Shown here: positions 24,396 through 31,184 of the stretch, piece after piece
Numbering within the stretch: the first letter of the stretch is position 1
Layout of the letters: every line of letters begins with the position of its first letter
Assembly (NCBI GenBank): GCA_020634575.1
Contig: JACKBM010000059.1
Span: 1-41,808, forward strand
DNA: 41,808 bases
Reading direction: 5' to 3'
From: Ardenticatenales bacterium
GTDB lineage: Bacteria; Chloroflexota; Anaerolineae; Promineifilales; Promineifilaceae
Translations under genes and position numbers: made by a program
The notes under the pieces: model-generated
Databases searched by the model: none
Told to the model about the DNA's origin: nothing
The model's input: the letters and a program-made list of their open reading frames with translations, nothing else

Positions 24396-26840
24396 ATGTC
24401 TATTCTGAATGGCCTGAACCAACCACAACGCGAAGCTGTCACCGCCCCGCCGGGGCCAACCCTCGTCCTGGCCGGTCCCGGCAGCGGCAAAACGCGCGTC
24501 CTGACCCATCGCATCGCCTTCCTCATCGAAGAGATGGGGGTGCGCCCGTGGGAGATCATGGCCGTCACCTTCACGAACAAAGCGGCCCGCGAGATGTTGG
24601 AGCGGGTGGAGCGGCTCATCGGCGACATGCCGCGCGGCCTGACCATGGGCACCTTCCATTCCACCTGCGCCCGTATCCTGCGCCGCGAAACGGACAACCT
24701 GCTCGGCTACCAGGACAACTTCGTCATCTTTGACACTGACGACCAGAAACAGGTCGTCAAACAGGCGCTGAACGATCTCAACCTGGATGACAAACGGTTT
24801 CCACCGGCCAAGATGCTCAGCGGCATCAGCAGCGCCAAAAACGAACTGATCACAGCCGACATCTACGCCGCCACCAACTACATCGCCGAAGTCACCCGCC
24901 GGGTCTACACCCGCTACCAGGAGCTGCTCGTCGCCAACAACGCCATGGATTTTGACGACCTGCTGCTTAACGCCGTGCTGCTGTTCGACGAACGGCCGGA
25001 CATCCTGGCCCGCTATCAGGAGCGCTACCGCTTCCTGCTGGTTGACGAGTTCCAGGACACCAACACCGTCCAGTACGGGCTGCTCAACCGGCTGGCTGCT
25101 GGCCACCGCAACCTGTTCGCCGTTGGCGACTCCGACCAGTCGATCTACAAATGGCGCGGCGCCGACTTCCGCAACATCAACCGCTTCCGCGAAACCTACC
25201 CGGACGCCCGTCTCATCCTGCTGGAGCAAAATTACCGCTCCACCCAGCTCATCCTCGACGCCGCCAAAGCGGTCATCCGCCGCAACAGCGAGCGGGTCGA
25301 CAAAGATCTGTTCACCGATCGCAAAGGCGGCGCGCGCATCGAGATCAGTGAAGCGTACAACGAGACGGAAGAGGCGCACACCATCGTCGCCACCATTCAG
25401 CGGATGATGACCGCTGGCCATTCCCCGGGCGACTTCGCCGTGATGTACCGGACCAACGCCCAATCCCGGGCCATCGAAGAAGCGTTCCTGCGCGAAGGGA
25501 TGGGCTACAAGCTGGTCGGCGCCACCCGCTTTTACAACCGGCGCGAGATCAAGGACCTGATCGCCTACCTGCGCCTGGTCCACAACCCGGCCGACAGCGT
25601 CAGCTTCCAGCGTGTCATCAACACCCCGACCCGTGGCATCGGCCGCAAAACGCAGGACCAGCTGCTGATCTGGGGCGCCAGCAAAGGGTGGCAGCCCGGC
25701 GTCACGATCATGCAACTGGCGATTGACCCCGATTTGCAGCACCCCTTCAATGCCCGGGCGCTCAATTCCATCCAGCCATTTGGCAGCATGCTGGCTGCCT
25801 GGGTCGCCCTGCGCGACAAAGTCCCGGTCGGCGAGCTGCTGGATACCATCATCGACCAGACCGGTTTCCGCGATTACCTGCAGGACGGCAGCGACGAGGG
25901 CGAAGAGCGCTGGCTGAATGTGATGGAGTTGCGCAATGTGGCCGGCGTGGACCGGGAGATCAGTCTGACCCAATTCCTGGAACAGGTTTCGCTGGTCGCC
26001 GATGTCGACAACCTCGAAACGACCCAGGACGCGCCCACATTGCTGACGATGCATGCGGCTAAGGGGCTGGAGTTCCCCGTCGTCTTCATCACCGGCCTGG
26101 AAGAAGGGGTCCTGCCCCACAGCCGGGCGCTGGATGATGCTGAAGAGCTGGCGGAAGAGCGGCGTCTGTTCTACGTCGGTATCACCCGGGCCAAGGACCG
26201 CCTCTATCTCTCGCACGCTTTCCGCCGCATGAGCTACGGTCAATCCGACACGGGCACCCCATCCCGCTTCCTGGGCGACATTCCGGATGAGCTAACGACC
26301 GGCTCTACGGCTGCGGCCCGCCGCGAACAGAGCAAAAACCGGATGACGCGCTGGAGCTGGGACAACGAATACAACTCCGGCAGCGGCTACAGCTACGAAG
26401 ACGACGAAGATTACGTCGATTACGATGAAGATAGCGGCTATCAGCAACGGAGCCGGCAGAGCGGCCGCACGAGCGGTGCCCGGTCCGGCGCAGCCAGCAA
26501 TCGCTCCACCAGCCGGCGCCTGCCCAGCCGCGACAACCCGATCAGCCCCGGCGCGCGTAATCAGGCCCGGCAAGAGCGGCAACAGCCCAGCTATTACCAG
26601 CCCACCACCCGCCGGGCTGAACCAGAACCAGAAACGCCGCCACCGCCGGCTGCAGACAGCGGCTCGGCTTACGCTACCGGCCAAAAGGTCCGTCATGCCA
26701 AGTTCGGCGACGGCATCGTCATCGAAACCCGCGACACCGGCGCCGACACCGAGATCACCGTGGCCTTTGGCAGCGTCGGCATCAAGCGGCTGGCCGCCAG
26801 CTTCGCCAAGCTCGAAATCACCGAAGAAGCGCCTCGCTAA
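24396..26840 (+). CDS. pcrA: ATP-dependent 3'-5' DNA helicase PcrA/UvrD
   Basis: 814 residues. SF1A helicase: Walker A GPGSGKT (27-33), Walker B LLVDEFQDTN, SIYKWRGAD, QNYRST, MHAAKGLEFPVVF and ERRLFYVGITRAKD. After a low-complexity acidic/arginine-rich linker (about 665-770), the C-terminal Tudor-like domain typical of PcrA/UvrD is present (VRHAKFGDGIVI...ITVAFGSVGIKRL), which contacts RNA polymerase in known homologues. It acts in nucleotide excision repair and removal of RecA or stalled polymerase. ATG 24396 lacks a ribosome-binding site but is only 11 bp after the carboxypeptidase stop, so coupling is likely. Confidence 0.95.
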   Translation: MSILNGLNQPQREAVTAPPGPTLVLAGPGSGKTRVLTHRIAFLIEEMGVRPWEIMAVTFTNKAAREMLERVERLIGDMPRGLTMGTFHSTCARILRRETDNLLGYQDNFVIFDTDDQKQVVKQALNDLNLDDKRFPPAKMLSGISSAKNELITADIYAATNYIAEVTRRVYTRYQELLVANNAMDFDDLLLNAVLLFDERPDILARYQERYRFLLVDEFQDTNTVQYGLLNRLAAGHRNLFAVGDSDQSIYKWRGADFRNINRFRETYPDARLILLEQNYRSTQLILDAAKAVIRRNSERVDKDLFTDRKGGARIEISEAYNETEEAHTIVATIQRMMTAGHSPGDFAVMYRTNAQSRAIEEAFLREGMGYKLVGATRFYNRREIKDLIAYLRLVHNPADSVSFQRVINTPTRGIGRKTQDQLLIWGASKGWQPGVTIMQLAIDPDLQHPFNARALNSIQPFGSMLAAWVALRDKVPVGELLDTIIDQTGFRDYLQDGSDEGEERWLNVMELRNVAGVDREISLTQFLEQVSLVADVDNLETTQDAPTLLTMHAAKGLEFPVVFITGLEEGVLPHSRALDDAEELAEERRLFYVGITRAKDRLYLSHAFRRMSYGQSDTGTPSRFLGDIPDELTTGSTAAARREQSKNRMTRWSWDNEYNSGSGYSYEDDEDYVDYDEDSGYQQRSRQSGRTSGARSGAASNRSTSRRLPSRDNPISPGARNQARQERQQPSYYQPTTRRAEPEPETPPPPAADSGSAYATGQKVRHAKFGDGIVIETRDTGADTEITVAFGSVGIKRLAASFAKLEITEEAPR

Positions 26841-26851
26841 ATCGACCTTCA

Positions 26852-26916
26852 GGCGAGGGGTTCCTCCCAACCCGTCGGGTTCATGAGGACCCGACGGGCT
26901 GGGGGAACCCCTCGCC
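26852..26916 (+). repeat. Long hairpin between pcrA and the molybdoenzyme gene
   Basis: Two arms of about 28 bases (26852-26880 and 26889-26916), nearly perfect inverted copies with an 8-nt loop. Each arm begins GGCGAGGGGTTCC (outer side) and contains the palindromic word ACCCGTCGGGT or its near form at the inner side. No T-tract follows, so it is a strong mRNA hairpin or repeat element rather than a classic terminator. It ends 17 bp before the next start. Confidence 0.75.
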
Positions 26917-26933
26917 GTTATACCGGAGGCCCT

Positions 26934-29582
26934 ATGTCTCGCCCCATCACGCTCACCGTCAATGGCCAGACCCATACGCTGGATCTCGACCCGGAAACGC
27001 CACTGCTCTACGTCCTGCGCAACGACCTCGGCCTGAAAGGGCCGAAGTTTGGCTGTGGTCTGGAACAGTGCCATGCCTGCGCCGTCCTGGTGGATGGGGC
27101 CGATGTGCCCTCCTGCCAGCTACCAGTGGAGCGCGTGGAAGGGCTGGCCATCACAACCGTCGAGGGGCTGGGAACGCCACAGCAGCCGCATGATCTACAG
27201 CTGGCTTTTATGGAAGAGCAGGCCATTCAATGTGGCTACTGCGTCAGTGGCATGATCATCGCGGCCCAGGGGCTGCTCAACCGGGTCCGTTACCCTACCG
27301 ATGAGCAAATTCGGGAGGCGTTGGCGACCAATCTGTGCCGCTGCGGCACCTATGAACGAGTACGCCGGGCGATCAGGGCACGCATTGGGCAGATGGCGCC
27401 AGCCCCCATCTATGAGGTACAGAATCAGCTGCCGCTGCCGGCAACGGCGCCCGCGCGCAACCCATCCCTGGAAAGCCACCCCCAACTGGACAGCTGGATC
27501 CGCATTGACGAAGACGAAACGGTCACCGTCCTGACCGGCAAGGTCGAGATCGGGCAGGGGATTAAGACGGCACTGGCCCAGATCGCGGCGGAGGAGTTGG
27601 ATGTGGATCTGGCGCGGGTACAGATCGTGACCGCGGACACGGAACGCACGCCTGATGAGGGGGTGACCTCGGGCAGCCGCTCGCTGGAGACCTCCGGCGA
27701 GGCGATCCGGCAGGCGGCAGCGGAGGCGCGGCACCTGCTGCTGACCCTGGCATTTGAGGAGTTGGAAGCGGAAACAGCGCTGGAGGAGCTGCTGGTGGCC
27801 GATGGCGTGATCAGTGACCCGGCAACCGGCCGGTCTGTCTCCTACTGGCAGCTCGCCGGCGGCAAACCATTCAGCCATACCATCAGCGGCATCATCAAAC
27901 CCAAAGCGGCAGGATCGCACCAGTACGTGGGCCAGCCAGTGCCGCGACTCGACCTGCTGCCCAAAGTAACGGGCCAGCCCAGCTTTGTGCACGACCTCGA
28001 TCTACCTGACATGCTGCACGGACGCGTGGTGCGGCCGCCCGGCTACAACGCCATCCTATTGGACGCTGATCTGGCCGCCATTGAGCAGATGCCCGGTGTG
28101 GTTAAGGTTGTGCGCGACGGCAGCTTCCTGGGCGTCATCGCCGCGCGGGAAGAGCAGGCGGTCGCCGCGGCGGCAGCGCTGCGCGAGAAGGCCCACTGGC
28201 AAAACGACACTGATCTACCGCCGGAAGCCGAACAGTTTGACCATATCCGCCAGCTCCCGTCGCAGGATGCGCTGGTGCTGAACGGCGCGACTGTGCCTGA
28301 CCCGATTCCGCCGCGCGAGGAACCGGCCGGTGCCCATCTCACCCTCAGCGCCGATTACCATCGACCTTATCAGATGCACGGCTCACTCGGCCCGTCAGCC
28401 GCCGTTGCCCAATTTGTCGACGGCAAGCTGACCATCTGGTCGCCAACCCAGGGGCCATTCCCGCAGCGAGCCGCGATCAGCGATGCGCTGGGTATGGCGC
28501 CAGAAGCAGTCCACGTGATCCAGGTCGAAGGGGCCGGCTGTTATGGCCACAATGGCGCCGACGATGTCGGGTTGGATGCGGCCTTGCTGGCGCTGGCTAT
28601 GCCCGGACGGCCCATCTCGCTTAAGTGGGAGCGGGCGGATGAGCACGGTTGGGAGCCGTACGGCCCGGCCATGTCACTGACCCTGTCCGCTTCGCTGGAT
28701 GAATCAGGCCAGGTCATCAGCTGGAACCATGATGTCTGGAGCTATCCCCACCTGGGCCGGCCCCGCAGCGGCGATCTGATGGTGGCAGCCTGGCATCGGG
28801 CCGAGCCACTGACCAAGCCGCGCCCATCTATCCGCTACACCCGCCATGTGGGCGGCTGGCGCAATGCCGACCCGCTTTACGCGTTCCCCGTGCGCCGCAT
28901 CGTCGCCCATTTTGTGCCGGATAGCCCCTTGCGCACCTCCGCGCTGCGCACCCTGGGCGGCTACGGCAACGTTTTTGCCATCGAATCATTTATGGACGAG
29001 CTGGCCGAAGCGGCCGGTGTCGACCCAGTCGAATTCCGCCTGCGCCACCTGGATGACCCGCGGGCCATTGCCGTGATTGAGGCGGCCGCGGCCAAAGCGA
29101 ACTGGCAACCGGGCGGCGCCTCGCCTGGCGCCGGGCGCGGGCGTGGCTTTGCTTTCTCCCAGTACAAAAACATCCAATGTTACACGGCCATCGTTGTGGA
29201 TATCTCTGTGGATAAAGCGACAGGGGCCATCAAACTGGAACGGGCCGTCATCGCGGCCGATGCGGGGCAGGTGGTCAATCCCGATGGGCTGAGCAACCAG
29301 TTGGAAGGCGGCTTTGTCCAGGGCGCCAGCTGGGCGTTGTACGAAGGGGTGCATTACGAGCAGAAGGGTATCACGTCGCTGGATTGGGAGAGTTACCCGA
29401 TTTTACGTTTTGACAATGCGCCGTATCTGGAGACGGTGATATTGAACCGGCCGGATCAACCCTTCCTCGGCAGCGGCGAGGCCACCCAGGGACCAACGCC
29501 GGCCGCTATCGCCAATGCGCTGTACGCGGCAACTGGAATTCGGCACCGGCAAATGCCTTTTACCAGGCAGCCTACCTCCTGA
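26934..29582 (+). CDS. Single-chain Fe-S/molybdopterin oxidoreductase (xanthine dehydrogenase family, IorA-IorB-like fusion)
   Basis: 882 residues. Residues 1-155 are the two-cluster [2Fe-2S] subunit with all eight cysteines: C41, C46, C49, C61 (plant-type) and C100, C103, C135, C137 (GYCVSG, LCRCGTY). After a short proline-rich linker, residues 185-882 are the molybdopterin-binding subunit, starting with VTVLTGKVEIGQGI as in isoquinoline oxidoreductase IorB. The catalytic glutamate is E850 (GSGEATQGPTPAAIANAL). Usually these are separate genes, so the fusion is notable. No FAD subunit and no Tat signal are seen. Substrate unknown, likely an aldehyde or N-heterocycle. GGAGG lies 4 nt before ATG 26934. 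Confidence 0.88.
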   Translation: MSRPITLTVNGQTHTLDLDPETPLLYVLRNDLGLKGPKFGCGLEQCHACAVLVDGADVPSCQLPVERVEGLAITTVEGLGTPQQPHDLQLAFMEEQAIQCGYCVSGMIIAAQGLLNRVRYPTDEQIREALATNLCRCGTYERVRRAIRARIGQMAPAPIYEVQNQLPLPATAPARNPSLESHPQLDSWIRIDEDETVTVLTGKVEIGQGIKTALAQIAAEELDVDLARVQIVTADTERTPDEGVTSGSRSLETSGEAIRQAAAEARHLLLTLAFEELEAETALEELLVADGVISDPATGRSVSYWQLAGGKPFSHTISGIIKPKAAGSHQYVGQPVPRLDLLPKVTGQPSFVHDLDLPDMLHGRVVRPPGYNAILLDADLAAIEQMPGVVKVVRDGSFLGVIAAREEQAVAAAAALREKAHWQNDTDLPPEAEQFDHIRQLPSQDALVLNGATVPDPIPPREEPAGAHLTLSADYHRPYQMHGSLGPSAAVAQFVDGKLTIWSPTQGPFPQRAAISDALGMAPEAVHVIQVEGAGCYGHNGADDVGLDAALLALAMPGRPISLKWERADEHGWEPYGPAMSLTLSASLDESGQVISWNHDVWSYPHLGRPRSGDLMVAAWHRAEPLTKPRPSIRYTRHVGGWRNADPLYAFPVRRIVAHFVPDSPLRTSALRTLGGYGNVFAIESFMDELAEAAGVDPVEFRLRHLDDPRAIAVIEAAAAKANWQPGGASPGAGRGRGFAFSQYKNIQCYTAIVVDISVDKATGAIKLERAVIAADAGQVVNPDGLSNQLEGGFVQGASWALYEGVHYEQKGITSLDWESYPILRFDNAPYLETVILNRPDQPFLGSGEATQGPTPAAIANALYAATGIRHRQMPFTRQPTS

Positions 29583-29599
29583 AAAACCCGCTGCGGCCT

Positions 29600-29658
29600 A
29601 CCTCCGGGAGGTCCAGTAGGCGCCAGTCTCGTCAAGATCGGTAGGACCTCCCGGAGGT
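29600..29658. repeat. Pair of inverted ACCTCCGGGAGGT palindromes
   Basis: ACCTCCGGGAGGT (29600-29612) and ACCTCCCGGAGGT (29646-29658) are each near-perfect 13-mer palindromes and are inverted copies of one another, so the segment can fold as one large or two small hairpins. It starts 18 bp after the molybdoenzyme stop. A short AACGG/CCGTT stem with T-run follows near 29683-29704 and may act as a weak terminator. Confidence 0.6.
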
Positions 29659-29720
29659 TAGAGCGCGCTGCTTAATACACTCAACGGAGTTGCGCCGTTT
29701 TTCCGACACGAATCTTCGTT

Positions 29721-29751
29721 TTTACCGGAATATAACGTCCCTCACTATAAT
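29721..29751 (+). promoter_or_regulatory. Promoter of the yacP-like gene, possibly leaderless
   Basis: A perfect -10 TATAAT (29746-29751) follows TTTACC/TTACCG (from 29721) at 18-19 bp spacing. The ATG at 29760 begins 8 nt after the -10 box, where transcription should start, so the mRNA would have almost no 5' leader. Confidence 0.55.
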
Positions 29752-29759
29752 AGGTCATC

Positions 29760-30599
29760 ATGCATTACCTCATCGACGGACATAACCTGATCGGGCAGCT
29801 GGATGGCGTGGAGTTGTCTGATCCGGACGACGAATTGAAGCTCCTGAAGCGGCTGCGTCGCTGGACAGTGGCTGACCCCCGGCGTCAGGTGACGCTCTTT
29901 TTCGATGGGGGCATCTTTCGTGGCGAGGCCAAACATCTCTCCGGGGCGTTGATCACCGTTATCTTTTCCTCACGGAAACAGACCGCTGATGCGCTCATCA
30001 TCAAGGCTCTAAACCAGCTGAAGAATCCGCAGGAATTCACCCTGGTTACTAGCGACGCGGAAATCCGCAAAGTTGCGCAACGCCGTCGTGTGGCCATGAT
30101 CCCGTCGGACCGGTTTGCGGCGGATATGCAGAAGGAAGAGCTGGCCCGGCTGCGAACAGAGGCGCCGGTTGAAGAAAAGCCCAAATCAGCCAAGGAAGAG
30201 CCGGCACTCAGCGAGGCGGAGGTCAACGAATGGCTGGATGCCTTTGGCCCCGTACCGGAGCGGCCCCGCCAACCCCGGCGCAAGGCCCGGCTCCGCAACG
30301 CGCCGGCCGAAGCGACCACCAATCCCGAGCCACCAGCGCCGCCACGGTCCGCTGATGAGCTCAAAGACAGCGGCGACAGGTTACGCGCCGATGAGATTGC
30401 AGAATGGTTGGAGCTGTTTGGTGAGGCGCCGGCAGCCCCAGCGGCCCCAGCAACCAAACCAACAGCTAAACGATCCTCACCGGTGCGCCGCACAAAGGTC
30501 GAACCCCGGCGGGCTGATCTGCTGAAGGACAGCGGGGGCAAACTCAATGAAGACGAGGTGGATGCCTGGCTGGATATCTTCCGCAAGGGCAAAAACTGA
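29760..30599 (+). CDS. YacP-like NYN-domain protein with three C-terminal repeats
   Basis: 279 residues. The N-terminal 125 residues are the YacP/NYN fold, PIN-like, with acidic candidates D6 (LIDGHN), D49 (FFDGG), D77 and D99 (VTSD). B. subtilis YacP (Rae1) is a ribosome-associated mRNA endonuclease. Here a long charged, proline-rich extension carries three copies of a short motif: LSEAEVNEWLDAF (about 150), DSGDRLRADEIAEWLELF (about 203) and DSGGKLNEDEVDAWLDIF (about 256). These look like tandem docking helices. No Shine-Dalgarno is present, consistent with the apparent leaderless promoter. In Firmicutes yacP sits beside rlmB; here it is 25 kb away. Confidence 0.85.
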   Translation: MHYLIDGHNLIGQLDGVELSDPDDELKLLKRLRRWTVADPRRQVTLFFDGGIFRGEAKHLSGALITVIFSSRKQTADALIIKALNQLKNPQEFTLVTSDAEIRKVAQRRRVAMIPSDRFAADMQKEELARLRTEAPVEEKPKSAKEEPALSEAEVNEWLDAFGPVPERPRQPRRKARLRNAPAEATTNPEPPAPPRSADELKDSGDRLRADEIAEWLELFGEAPAAPAAPATKPTAKRSSPVRRTKVEPRRADLLKDSGGKLNEDEVDAWLDIFRKGKN

Positions 30600-30744
30600 C
30601 CATTTGGCAAAACACTTTGGCGTCGTTCCAGCCGTTTGCAGCTTCCGAAATGCTTCTATGTAAGAGGTCGAGGGGCAGCGAATCTTAAAAGTTGCGCAAA
30701 ACTGTATACCCTTCATTAAAATTATATGCACAGATGCGTTTTTT

Positions 30745-30753
30745 TGTTATACT
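30745..30753 (+). promoter_or_regulatory. Extended -10 promoter of the candidate RNA
   Basis: TG-T-TATACT (30745-30753) is an extended -10 element with no good -35, as allowed for this class. It predicts a start near 30760, exactly where the first RNA stem begins. Confidence 0.5.
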
Positions 30754-30759
30754 ATCCGT

Positions 30760-30956
30760 AGCTTAGCTGGGGCGTAACAATTTTCCCCTTTTACTCCCCT
30801 AAACTGGCACGAGAGAAACGCGACTGGACGTTCTCAGCTAAGTCAGGGACAACGCCTTCCCCTCCCTCATATGGCTTGTTCCGTTAGCGACTCGATGCGT
30901 CCCTCCTATGCACGAGAAGCGGCAGGCCCTGGTGAACACCAGGGCCTGTTTTTTTT
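30760..30956 (+). ncRNA. Candidate structured RNA of about 197 nt, unassigned
   Basis: No ORF is present, but structure is plentiful. The 5' end CTTAGCTGGGGCGT (30762-30775) pairs with ACGTTCTCAGCTAAG (30828-30842): eleven contiguous pairs including G-U, a one-base bulge, then three more. AGGGAC (30845-30850) pairs with GTCCCT (30899-30904). The word GCACGAGA occurs twice (about 30808 and 30911). The unit ends in a strong intrinsic terminator and begins at an extended -10 promoter. It does not fit 6S RNA (the 5' end pairs internally), tmRNA, SRP RNA or RNase P RNA as I know them. It could be a free sRNA or a terminator-bearing leader of the gene at 31185. Confidence 0.55.
30924..30956 (+). 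terminator. Strong intrinsic terminator
   Basis: Perfect 11-bp stem AGGCCCTGGTG/CACCAGGGCCT (30924-30934 and 30937-30947), then G and eight T (30949-30956). It is the best terminator in the window and marks the 3' end of the candidate RNA. Confidence 0.93.
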
Positions 30957-31184
30957 GTAACCGGTTTTACCACCGCCCTGTCATCCGCCCCTCGACGGTT
31001 TAGCCAATACTCCATACAATGGATGTTTGGATTCTATCCACTTAAAAATGCCCAGCTTTTTGTCGTATTGGAATCGCAATATTTGCTGACAGCTTCTCCA
31101 GTCTCTGGCATGGAGGAGCGTCACTGGTCTCGATGGTGCTGGCAAACCAGCGACCGGTTATCTATTTGCCTGGCTGTATTTTCC

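Noticed and set aside
24381..26243. 620-codon open frame antisense to pcrA
   Set aside because: Same cause. The plus-strand frame contains every SF1A helicase motif.
30760..30956. 6S RNA, tmRNA, SRP RNA or RNase P RNA
   Set aside because: The 5' end pairs inside the first 85 nt and not with the 3' end. No tRNA-like ends, tag reading frame, SRP apical motif or RNase P core words are seen.
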